Below, one piece after another: positions 12,861 through 64,000 of a DNA stretch of 64,000 nt. The position numbers were made by a program, and so were the translations under genes. The DNA comes from Prostheceraeus crozeri. Its lineage: Eukaryota > Platyhelminthes > Polycladida > Euryleptidae. Where the stretch lies: positions 744,001-808,000 of the forward strand of contig CAJQUW010005334.1 of the NCBI GenBank assembly GCA_907163375.1, given 5' to 3'. The first letter of the stretch is position 1. Each line of letters begins with the position of its first letter. Under the pieces are notes generated by a model, which was not told where the DNA came from, searched no databases, and saw only the letters and a list, made by a program, of their open reading frames with translations.

Positions 12861-13275
12861 AGCGATGTAAAGCTTTATAACGGCTACTTGCTACTTCCCG
12901 ACATTGATTAAAAATCCTTCTGCTTCTTACATGTCCTACGCTAAAGCTCAACATGATTGTAAATGAAACCGACTGAAAATATATTGTGTGTGCGAAAATA
13001 TAGACTAAGAATTAGTCATCCTTCAGTTTCCATGACACTAATTGATCGGTCTTGAGCGACGAATTTGTTGCTTATGATTTTATGAGATTTTCTAGCAAGA
13101 TAATCTCAAAACTCATTTTTATGCATGCCTTTTTCTCATCTTTGAGACGACTAAGAATTTCTCTATTTGAAAAATTGCTTATGAGTGTGAGAAATTTTAT
13201 GCATTAATTGATAAGATTATCTCACAAAATTGTGAGAAAAAGATTTTCTCATTTTTATGCATACGGCCCAATGTC

Positions 13276-14900
13276 TCTATTCTCAATAACAAGAGATCGA
13301 CATCTCAATGCAATGTATGTATCATAGATAACAGTATCAGTGTGTCAAAATAGTGACTCTATAGTCATTTGGGTAGCAAGACTATTTTTTCGTTTCCATT
13401 TGCTTGCGGTAACATACTTAATGATAGAAAATTTTCTCTTGAAACATGTGCATATTTCGTTCTTATTCGTGTGCATGCACATCTCAAGAAACTGTGTGCA
13501 TTTCAAAGTTGCCAACTGAAATCTAAACGTCACTGCAAATTTCATACTAAATGTATTTTGATATCGAGTTTCTGCGAAATTGCAAAAATTTTGTGACGAC
13601 AAGATTTCTCAGTTTACATTATCTGACTTTTGAGAAGTTCATTAAAAGTTCTTGCCGATCAGATTGACGAAACAAACCAAGGAAAATTACTTATCGAAAG
13701 CTTCCAACGTCAAGTCGGTGAATAGGCTAATTCTATAGAACCGAAATGCATCTCTTCTCAAATCAAATGTGGTTGAATTTGGGTTTGTTCACAACAAAAG
13801 GACCTAGGTTATTTATAATAGACGGTCATCTCGCAAACTGATGTTGTCCATGTTATTAGTTAATTAAGAATAATAATTATATGTCATTATTATGTTATTA
13901 AAATTAATTATAAGAATGTGATAGCTATCTATTGTGTACTCATGCTCAAAGTCATTGAGTTCATGAAAAATCATGGAGTATTATGATGATCTTTCATGAA
14001 CAATCGATTTAAATTTCTTTACAATGATTGCATTGATCGTGTCACCGACAGAGCTATCCAGACAACTATGAAGTGTCGTAACGGCACTTGATCGTATTGC
14101 GTCGGATATTGTTTTCATCGACAAACTACTTCAAAATGTTCACAATCGCAATCTTAATCTAATCATTCACTAATGTCTTTACATTTATGAACAATCTGTT
14201 TCGCCGTTAAGTCATTATACCTTGGATTAACTCCATCTAAGGTATCTAGGTGCCCTGTTTCAAATTCTCTCAGTTATACTATTGTTTTGTCACTACTTTT
14301 CATTCAGGAAGGAGATTCATCAAGATAGACACACACACAGTAACAGAAAAGGAGATATAGAGAGAGTGTGTGTGTGTGTGGCTGAGCTCTGCACACTGTA
14401 GCCCCGATCAAAATCAAATAAAATATTCGAGCAGTCTCGGGTGCTTCGTTTCATGCACTGTGAGAGAATATAATGAACACTATTTTGTCTGCACATATAG
14501 GAGCATTGTGTAGCATATTCTCAGTCGGGCACACTTGGTAATGAAAAACAGACCATCAGGCTCCAAGAAGTACACAACTAGACTTGTATCAGAGAGAATC
14601 AGCTTCCCAGAAACCAACGCACAGAGGGATTTCATCCATTATCAGAAATCATCATCAAGCCTAGTTCACATCTCTCAACATCGACACAACTCCCTTTAAA
14701 GTTGAAGTCAATTTCATTAATGATATTGGATGAAATGGCAGCTATTCACGCCTATTCCCATTCTTCAACTGAGGATGCAACTCAATATTTAATTATTCGA
14801 TACACATTGTGCTTGTTTTAAAAGCAGCATTTATCAATTATTGCGGAAACACTAACCTAAGCGATTTTCTAGTAGTATGTTTAAAATGATATCTAATAAA
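13276..14900. other. no gene recognised; short GT/AC tracts
   Basis: No exon or element recognised. A small simple-repeat patch lies at 14,328-14,381, with ACACACACACA, then AGAGAGAG, then TGTGTGTGTGTG. A diverged repeat similar to 23,010-23,120 lies near 14,715-14,810. Confidence 0.5.
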
Positions 14901-14949
14901 TGTCCGTCGAATACTAACTTGAAACATATGATATCAAAAAGATATCAAA

Positions 14950-15115
14950 ACCAGTCGCAGACGTATTTAGCCAGATCTCCGTGCTGTTTATCTCAGCCAG
15001 TGAAAGGATTTAGCTTGCACATTTAAAAGTCTTCCTTGAAAAATGCGATCAAGCACATTCATAGCTTTGATTTTGCTCAAGTGTTTCATGTTAACAAAAG
15101 TTTGAGGTTTACAAA
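14950..15115 (+). repeat. diverged tandem repeat, unit 1
   Basis: The block from AGTCGCAGACGTATTTAGCC through ATCTCCGTG, GCACA and CATTTAAAAGTCTTC aligns by eye with 15,298-15,455 in the same orientation, with common blocks such as CTCCGTG and the end TTAACAAAAGTTT/TCGACAAAGTTTA. Function unknown. Confidence 0.5.
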
Positions 15116-15297
15116 GGCATTTGGTAGAAGCCGTACGTGATGTTATTGCAGTCATGCCCACTTGCAAATAGGTGAAGAATATAAATGTCATTTATACATT
15201 AGTTTATTGACTTTTTACACAACAACAGATATATTAAAAGAGACATTCACAAGTGTGGGACAGCAATCCTGGAATTTATTTAACATGTAATAAACGA

Positions 15298-15455
15298 GTC
15301 ATAGACGAATTTCGACAGCTCTCCGTGGCGCTTATTCAAGTCAGATGGCTGAAGGAGGTTGGTGAGTTGCACAAATAAAGGTTTTCATTGAGAAAGTGAT
15401 CTAACGAATTCCGGTTTTCACTTAGTTTAAGTTATTTCGACAAAGTTTACGTTTC
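15298..15455 (+). repeat. diverged tandem repeat, unit 2
   Basis: Second unit of the repeat at 14,950-15,115, about 350 bp downstream, beginning AGTCATAGACGAATTTCGAC. Identity is low (about 65-70% by eye). Confidence 0.5.
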
Positions 15456-16720
15456 TAGTTTTGAGAGATTGTATATCACTTGTGTGACCATTCAGGCGAT
15501 TAGATTGACTCGTTTGACTTCTGTGAACTTTCTTATACGTTGCGCCAGTAATGGGAATTCTTAGCTCCACAATTCCTAACATATTGATTTCGATAGATCT
15601 GTTACTTTTATGTTCAAAACATTTTTTTTAAAAGATTTATAATATGACAAGTTCTACAACGGAGGTTGACCACGTATCTAGTTATTTTGCTCATTCTTTG
15701 TAAAAGCATGGTTGTACATCTGCTCTGTAATAAGAGGCTTTTTAAGGGATTGATTTTTCGTAATTAAGGGACAATCGGTGTATCTTAAAAAATTGACGAA
15801 AATATGAGTGCTGAGGTATTTTGGAAAAATTCTCTTATAATTTTGGATTAGAAATGTAAGAACTGTCAGTTTTTGTCGTCTTCAGGGTAACAACACTTTT
15901 CAGATTCATAGAATCTTTACAAGCCATATCAATTTCTTCAGCTAGAAAAATAATAATAGATTCAATGATATAGGCACTTTATCATTATTATTATTATGTA
16001 TATCAATAAATCAAACTATAGATCAGAAGCGATAGTTTACGAATGTATATTTATCCCGCTATTTCGTTCGCCAGTTTTCAGTTCTGTAAAACTGGCGTTT
16101 TTTTGTTTTATCACCTACTATATGCCTACATGAAGTTAAACTTATGTCTTGACTACCCCTCAAAAGCAGTATTTAAAATCTCTAATTCGCTTGGTCACAA
16201 AAACCTTTACTGTCGTGTATGAGGCTTTCAGTATCTAAATAAGTTACAATCATACAAATTCCTCATGTAGTCTACAATTCCTTCACTTCTCAGATTAGCT
16301 GTGATAAAAGAAAAGCACAGACAAATCATGTTTGCATAAATCTATTTGAAGAAGCGTGAAATTATTTGCCTTGAAGATTACTTTTGATAATGAACGCAAT
16401 GAAGCCCCAACATTGCAGCCCTTTTGTTTCTGCGCCCAGTCCTAAGCATGCGATCTTGCTCAGATGGTTGATGTCCTATTTAATTCATAAGCGCGTGCGT
16501 CTTGACAGACAAATAGTGGCGCAGCAAGTCGGATTCCTGTAGCACACTAGCATGCACAAATTACAATGACTGGGTTCCACACTTGGCCCGAAAGAGTGTA
16601 CGTAAGACAGAAACTAGGCTCCGTGTGATTCTGCTGTTGATGGGCGGTCCGCTACAGGCATCAAGTTGTGTGTGATCGTTCAGTAGCAAGTCAGCCTTTT
16701 CCTCGCGATCTCGCTGGGCG
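15456..16720 (+). other. upstream region of PHLPP, probable 5' UTR and promoter
   Basis: Contains no other gene. The last 150-200 bp before the start ATG are less AT-rich than the surroundings, as expected for a 5' UTR. I see no TATA box or other promoter element at a convincing position, so no start site is proposed. A hairpin of ACTGGCGAACG/CCAGTTTT-type words lies near 16,070-16,100. Confidence 0.35.
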
Positions 16721-57859
<41,139 letters not shown>

Positions 57860-59057
57860 GTAAGATATTTTAATTAGAAGCTTGATGAAAAGCAGACTAT
57901 TTCATCATTTGACATTAATAATCGATCAAAAGTGAGAATTCTTGAGAAATTCTTGAATTCTGAGAAAGTGATGAACACAACGCTGACTGTTGTGCAAATT
58001 TCATTACTTGGAAAATTCCTCATGACAATATATAAAATGCAAATAAGATATGCTATCGAGAGTCTATGTTTATTTCCAAAGTCGATCCTTCTCTTTTAAT
58101 GAACCATTGTGTGGGACGTAACCTTATGTACAGTTCACAAAGATAGATTCATTTGAGTGTGGGTTGGGTTGGAGCGGACGTAATCCTGTCCCTACTATTT
58201 CCTATTAATCCTATTATTTTTCCAAGTTTTGATTTTTGTTGGTTAACATATCTCATTGCTGAAACTTTGAAAATCTCTGTCCAATATTCACACGTGAATA
58301 AGATTGTCTAAGCGAAACGTCGTGTAACCTTCGCGCACCATCAATAAAATATGTATCCGAAGAAGAATTCTCACTTTTATCCTGACATTACCCGATACAT
58401 GGACTATCTTATGATTCCAAAATTACTGAATCGATGTTCAGTATAAAACTCCGACTTCGGATCGGATCGGATCTGATCCGGACTCGGATCGGATTAGCAC
58501 ACCTTTAATGTTAAGTTCCAATGCCTGCCCGATGATGCTCCAATGACAATGTCGTCATTTTATGCTATGTGCATTTACTTGAGTTGATACCTACTGGTCA
58601 GAATGCACAACTGAATTATTATCAAAGTTGAATGACTAAGTAAAGCAATGGAATGATGGAATGTATCACAGCTTGTAATTCATGTGCAAACCTATACTCT
58701 GCACACATCAAGCAATAAGAAAGTTATGGCACTGTTGCACACATGTCGATCTTCGGTCTCGACGAATTCAAAGATGCGATAGCTATTACACTACACAGCC
58801 TCATAAAAGCTGCAAACTTTGGTGTCTCATCATTGAATCTTCAGTTTGAATTTTAGCAGAGATGTATGTGCAAAGTACCGTAAATAAAGTCTCTTGTGCT
58901 GTCGGGGAAAGCGCCATGTCGAGCAAAGCGACATCATCCACTGTCATATATCATTTTGCAATTATATCAATAATTGTATTACTATTGCTATGAAAATGTT
59001 TTATTTCTACGTAATACATTCAAAATTACTACATATATGCAGAATTGTGGAAACATA
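57860..59057. other. PHLPP intron 15, first part
   Basis: No exon recognised. GGATCGGATCGGATCTGATC at about 58,457 is a short CGGAT-type simple repeat. Confidence 0.5.
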
Positions 59058-60793
59058 CGTGGTGTGATCCAAAATGTCCCGGACTAACCTACTTGCAGAT
59101 AACCTGTGATAACGAATACTACTTCAGATGTAAATTTAGGTCTTTAAGGCATGAGAAATATGGTTGCCGAAATTTTTCCGGTCAGTTTTCTATTTTTTCA
59201 AAATTTTCAAACATTTTTGTCTGAATTTCAAGATTTTCCTATAAATTCTAGCGATTTAGAATTAATATATTTAGATTAACTTGACAGTTAAGCTATCACT
59301 AATAACCTGACTAATAATTAACGGAAAAACAAATGTTTTGTTCCAGAAAACAGTTTACTTTTCAATGTATGAGCCGTTAGCATTCGTCACTTTTTGCCAA
59401 CGAAGTCTCAATTCACAAAAAGCTTTATGAAAAAATTCCGGTGTCAAAGAATCAAAAACTCAGTAACTGCATCCCGCAGTTCAACTGGCGATTCAAAATG
59501 GTGTCCACGAAGATGCTTTTTGAGGAATCTAAACAGATAGAAGTCACTTGGGGCCAAGTCAGGTGAATAAGGAGGATGGCTCAATAGTTGAAATCCGTTT
59601 CTCGTTAAGGCATTGGTTGTCTCCTGCGAGGTGTGAATCGGAGCATTGTCATGAAGCAAGTAGAGGGGAATGTTTCGTGGCTTTCTTATTTTCTTCCTCG
59701 CTTCAGATAACAGATTGGAATAATATTCGCTATTGATTCTTACTCCTTTATCCGCAAAGTCAACCAGTTGGATTCCCGAAGCGTTCCAAAAGACCGTCAG
59801 CATCAACGACCGGCGATGTGATGTTCCGGATCGCATTTTCAAAGGGGCAGACTCGCCTGATTTTCGCCACTCTGCAGATTCTCGCTTACTTTGAGGCAGA
59901 TACAAACTTAAAGGTGTTTCATCCTCTGTAAGGATGCAGTTCAGAAACTGATCTCCGCGCATTTCGAGGAGATCCAAATTTGACTGTGCCGCCAGAAGTC
60001 TGTTCTCCTTCATTTCAGGTGACAGAAACTTCGGTACGAAACGTGATGCCAGTTTGCGATATCCAAGTCTTTCGATGATGTCATGACAGGAGTGATAACT
60101 GATTCGCAACTCTCTTGACAACTCACGGATGGTTATCCTTCTGTGTGCTGTAATCACTTCATCGCACTGACTCGATTTCTCTTCCGGAATCTCCTGCGGC
60201 CGACCAACAGTTGAAAAATCTTGCTCCACAGATTGTCTTCCGCGTTTAAATTCGCTTATCNNGAATAAGCAGTAGTTCTCGATGGAGCTTTGCTTCCATA
60301 TGCCAGGCTTAATTCCTTTAGAATGTCACCATTAGCGAAGCCGCGGATCAGGAGGTATCGTATCACACTGCGATATTCGACTGAAGACACGCTTGTCACA
60401 TCCATCATGAAAACTGATAGAACAAAGAACCATCAATGACACGGATTTCTTAATGAATGCGTGCTGAATGAACTTCACTGATTGATATCGTAACACATGA
60501 AGCAATTAACAAAAGACGTGCAATATTCATGGCAAAGATATCCGTCAAATAAGGTACAAATCAAAGTCAATCTAACTATAACAATAAGACAAATCGGATC
60601 TCGATCAATTCAGAAAATACAGAAATTCATGTTAAAATGTAAAAATATTTTTTAAAAATAGAAAACTGACCGGAAAAATTTCGGCGACCATATTTCTCAT
60701 GCCTTAAAGACCTAAATTTACATCTGAAGTAGTATTCGTTATCACAGGTTATCTGCAAGTAGGTTAGTCCGGGACATTTTGGATCACACCACG
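59058..60793 (-). mobile_element. mariner transposon, 1,736 bp, about 140 bp TIRs
   Basis: TIRs start CGTGGTGTGATCCAAAATGT at 59,058 and its complement ends at 60,793; TA flanks both. They match for about 140 bp (59,058-59,197 / 60,654-60,793) with a single mismatch seen (TTGCC versus TCGCC). The transposase lies on the minus strand between them. TIRs of classical DD34D mariners are near 30 bp, so these are long. In PHLPP intron 15, antisense to the gene. Confidence 0.9.
59355..60408 (-). pseudogene. mariner transposase, DD34D, frame broken by one base and an N gap
   Basis: From ATG 60,408 (MDVTSVSSVEYRSVIRYLLI) to TAA 59,355. HTH regions are followed by ILTEDETPLSLY (first Asp), LLHDNAPIHTS (second Asp) and YSPDLAPSDFYLF (third Asp, 34 residues later), so the catalytic triad is intact. 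The frame breaks twice: at two N bases (60,261-60,262), where one more base would restore it, and at a T run near 59,450, where one T is missing. After that the usual end FDSLTPEFFHKAF through IEK is present. Without these two breaks it would be about 350 residues, full family length. Recent-looking copy. Confidence 0.9.
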
Positions 60794-63219
60794 TATCTTG
60801 TTGGTGATGCTTGTGAAGAATGTAATGGATATTTAGTTTACTGTTGGTGATGTGATAGTCGGCTGCCGTAATGATTGGTTGCAACTTTTGCGGATTGAAA
60901 AGGTTGCACTGCCCTGAGTTAGAAGATATCTTTCTACTACTCCTTGAAATTACACACCGGTCTTGCGACCTGCTATTAACTCATCGCCATTCACGTGGCC
61001 ATAGCTTCAACCATTTGTAAGTTTAACCTGATAACATCAGGCCGATGGCGTCATCACTATACGCCTTTCACTCCAAATGACGGGCAGGGCAATCATGCGG
61101 TCACTGACACCAGCTCTCTCACTGCTTGATTGAAAATGGAAACTTCTATACACATTTTATAGAAATGAATGGAAAACTAATATGGGAGCCTAAAATACAT
61201 GCCTACTGCATTAATATTTAATATGCAAAAAATAGCTCTACTTCGTAGGTGAACCCACACCCCCATGTACCGGTATATTTGAAAGTAAAGCTGATGGTCA
61301 ATTTCCTCGAAACCTCAACAACAAAATGCTTTCATAATTGGCACGCAATTTTGATTCATATATTTTATAGATATTCAAAAATGGGTTGTAGGCCCATCCA
61401 TGAGCTTCTAAATATGGTATCCAACCATATTGAAATCCATGGTCCATCCCACATCCTTGAAATTGACCAGCCTTGAGAATTAAATATTTGCATTTCTCTT
61501 AGCCCTGCTTGTCTCAAGCTAATTCCTGTCGGTTGCGTGTCTGATTATACACAGACCATTTACAGCTCAACTACAAAATAGTACTTGTAAATTGGACCGA
61601 GCTGAGCACCGTAGGACGTAACCAGCTTCGACTAAAGCCTGTTTGATAACCGACGTATTCATCAGCCTTTCGGGAGAATGCTACGTCTCAATCTCATAAC
61701 AACGTCATGTTCAAGCAATAACAAACGGGAAGCGGTACATGTTTATGAAACGGTACATTAAAAGGTATTTGCAAGGCAAGAGTGATGCAGCTTGCCGTTT
61801 TGTTTTTATGCTTTGTGTCTAGTTATTCCAACTCAGCTTTATGCGCGTCAAGTCTTAGAAATATACTTGAATAAAAGGTGATAGATGTGGTCACCAGATT
61901 CTCCAGGTTCCCATCAAGACTCGTCAAGTAATCAAGGTAGAAATCCAGACTGAAAACTGAAACCACTTATATCAGAAAAGGATTATGAAAAGGATTTATG
62001 AATAGAGGGAGTTCGCAAGTCAAAAACACAGACGCTGAGGAAGGAATATGAGTACAATCCATTACGAATTATTGAGTTCAAAAACTTAAATCTTGCGATT
62101 ACGTGCAAGTCGGAAGGCTTTATGACACCGTCATTTGTCTACAAGAACATACGGAACATTCGAATTTTCGATAGCTTTAAATGATGTCCCAGAAATCAGT
62201 CACAGGGAAGATTTTCTCTCTTTAAGTCGTTAAAAAATGTTGAGTTCGCATGAAATCTCAAAAGTGCATCTCAAACGCTAGCTCTGCTTTTGCTCTCAAA
62301 TAAACATTGTAGTCTGACGACCTCTATTTTGCCTCATTGTCACTAATTTCCTTTCATCTTGAAGGCTGGTGTTTACACCGTGAGAAGCCACGAAATATCC
62401 TGCTCATTATCATTTCTTTCATCATTAGAATCGTTGACTTCCTTCCTTATTCTGCTCTAAATCAAGATTACTCATGACACAATGTCCATAGTAATGGAAA
62501 TTGATGTTCTAGAAATAGCTAGAAAATTCTAACTCTCACACATTCTTTATGAGTTAAAGTAGCAACGAATTCGTTGTGAACGTTAATTGCTTCATAGGTA
62601 CAGGGTGTTCGCGATCTTCTTGCGGATATTTGTCACTAATATGACGGTGAATAGGCCTACTACTGCATGTTGAACAAAGTTGTTGGATAAATGAACTGCA
62701 AGTACACTCGACGACAAGTAATTGATATTGCACTGGGAGCACAGTCGAGCGCATAGTTCGAGACTGGCTTCCATTGCGATAGCTAACTTATCGACACTGC
62801 TTGCTGTGCACGGTGTCACACAAATCATCCCTTTTTCTTGTACGAGCCATGTGTGAGCACATGTGCGGCACGTGTCAGACCGCTCTGACACTAAAACGCG
62901 GATTAGACATTTCTCTGGTTTGGTTGCCACAGACTCAAGAGAAGATAAAAAGTTATATATGTAGCCAGAATTTCACTGAAGTTGTCTCTAAGTACTTTGT
63001 TTTTATTTTAAATAATCTCCACATGAGGATTAACCGTGAAACATTATGTTCGTTCAAATCACCTCGATTTTACCTGTAATTTCTAAGTGTAATTTAAGGG
63101 ACGTTTCATGGAACGTGTTATAAGGAGCGCGCGTCATACCGCTGTGGAATTGAAAAAAGGAGTAATTATTTCTCCTTTTTGAGTAGATTGAGAGAAGATG
63201 AATCGCCAAGCACTCTCAG
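60794..63219. other. PHLPP intron 15, second part
   Basis: No PHLPP exon and no recognised element. A 112-codon minus frame at 62,592-62,930 is rich in Cys (DTCRTCAHTW and ELCARLCSQCN) but has no family match I can name. Confidence 0.45.
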
Positions 63220-63627
63220 ATTTGAGACTTCTATTCTTCCCGCCACACTTTTGTTGTTTACACCCGGGAGTGTTGCATCGTCAACGACCTTCTCTTTCTC
63301 CTAAGGGAACCGTCGCAAAAGCGTTGAGTGTGTAGAATTCCTCGAATCCGACATAGACCATTTACAGCCTCAGAATAAGACAACTGCTCGTCATTTGTCT
63401 GTAGACAACAATCATACGAAGTTCATGATCGCAGTTGTGCCTTGTATTCTAACTGAGTATCGAAGGTACCAATTTTTCATCCCACGGTTCAAGTAAGACT
63501 TCTCGGTCGTGTTGCACTGTCACTCAGTGACAGATCAAGTCTGTTATACATCCAAGATGACTAAATTTGACGAAATTTGATGAATTTGGAAAACTCGAAA
63601 AATGTGGAGGAGGAATAAAAGTAAGCC
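63220..63627 (-). mobile_element. TA-type MITE, copy 2 (inverted)
   Basis: Matches copy 1 at 54,532-54,958 on the opposite strand over its full length: shared blocks CACATTTTTCGAGTTTTCCA, AATTCATCAAATTTC, ATCATGAACTTCGT, CGCTTTTGCGACGG, GTTGACGATGCAAC and CTCCCGGGTGT. Terminal parts (GACTTCTATTCTTCCCGCCA and its partner) are more diverged than in copy 1. Confidence 0.78.
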
Positions 63628-64000
63628 TACCTTAGATTTCCACAGAAGTGTTTGTTTTCCTTGTTTTTCCATTATCTCTACACTTCATGATCGATCGCTT
63701 TCATTCATATAATAACAATAATGGTTTGCACGGCATCAATTAGTAGTCTGGGGTCTGAGAAATTTAAAGCTTGTGAGACGCAAGCGGTCAAAGAATTTGA
63801 TAGAAGTGTTCATGTTTCATGTTTTTCCTCCATTTCATCGCAACATTAGAGCTGACCGCTTTCTTTCCACAGCAACGATAATTTCTTCCACTTCACTATG
63901 TGATCAATCTTTTAGCAGCGATAAAGTCTTGTACGTTTCTTCTGGTGCCTACTCACTTATTTACGTGCAATTTCGTCTGTATTATGTATGCATCTATATT

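Larger units (their letters stand above)
10132..13275. mobile_element. PIF/Harbinger-type DNA transposon with TIRs, decayed
   Basis: Terminal inverted repeats: GACATTGGGCCGTATGCATA continuing AAAATGAGA at 10,132-10,160 and its complement at 13,247-13,275. Inside are the two proteins that define this superfamily: a Myb-like accessory protein on + (10,568-11,209) and a DDE transposase on - (about 12,290-12,860). Both are disrupted. Sub-terminal stretches at both ends repeat TTTTCTCA-type motifs. A clean target-site duplication is not visible. Length is 3,144 bp. Confidence 0.8.

Noticed and set aside
58726-58790. Possible final PHLPP exon starting AGTTATGGCACTG
   Set aside because: The Ser-Tyr-Gly start resembles the next human block, but the following residues do not match, and there is no proper pyrimidine tract or AG acceptor in phase 0.
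62592-62930. 112-codon Cys-rich minus-strand frame
   Set aside because: No recognisable domain, no splice or neighbour support; likely chance.

Overview
This is a window of animal (metazoan invertebrate) nuclear DNA, AT-rich, with short coding exons, long introns using GT-AG splice sites, and a dense load of decayed transposable elements. I cannot name the species. The mix of Tc1/mariner, PIF/Harbinger, piggyBac, Penelope-like and non-LTR elements, a tRNA-type SINE and a C4-finger gene family of repeats fits many invertebrates. No operons, CRISPR arrays or bacterial genes are present.

The only host gene I can support runs on the + strand from 16,721 past the right edge. It encodes a PHLPP-type protein phosphatase (PH domain, leucine-rich repeats, PP2C-like domain). 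I reconstructed 15 coding exons (754, 135, 358, 147, 325, 121, 61, 96, 162, 198, 163, 131, 138, 195 and 457 nt). Every junction keeps the reading frame, giving 1,147 residues before the last visible donor at 57,860. Order: Ser-rich leader, RA-like region, PH domain, a long LRR array, PP2C-like domain. The end of the phosphatase domain and the C-terminal tail must lie beyond 64,000. The family dephosphorylates the hydrophobic motif of Akt and PKC. Here the PP2C domain keeps the first metal-site Asp-Gly and the ANAGD strand but has Arg-Asn-Leu-Trp-Asn where classical PP2Cs have Asp-Gly-x-Trp-Asp.

Left of the gene (1-16.7 kb) I find no host gene, only repeats: reverse-transcriptase scraps (about 1.0, 3.3, 3.9 and 6.4-7.4 kb), two SINE copies in inverted orientation (7.5-7.9 kb), and a 3.1 kb PIF/Harbinger element with its own TIRs, a Myb-like accessory gene and an oppositely oriented transposase, both broken (10.1-13.3 kb).

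The PHLPP introns hold the rest: a GIY-YIG Penelope fragment (intron 1), a 135 bp foldback just before exon 2, a 778 bp (AG)n tract grown inside a dispersed repeat (intron 3), pieces of a C4-finger repeat gene (intron 5), a 1.56 kb Tc1-like element (intron 6), inverted Penelope fragments and an RT scrap (intron 8), a 0.7 kb inverted pair of the same dispersed repeat (intron 9), mariner debris and a 988 bp piggyBac-like element (intron 10), a TA-flanked MITE and a LINE 3' end (intron 13), and a 1.74 kb mariner with about 140 bp TIRs plus a second MITE copy (intron 15).

I found no convincing new molecular system. The most useful leads are the repeat-born (AG)n tract, the long-TIR mariner, the rearranged C4-finger family, and the altered PP2C metal-site motif.
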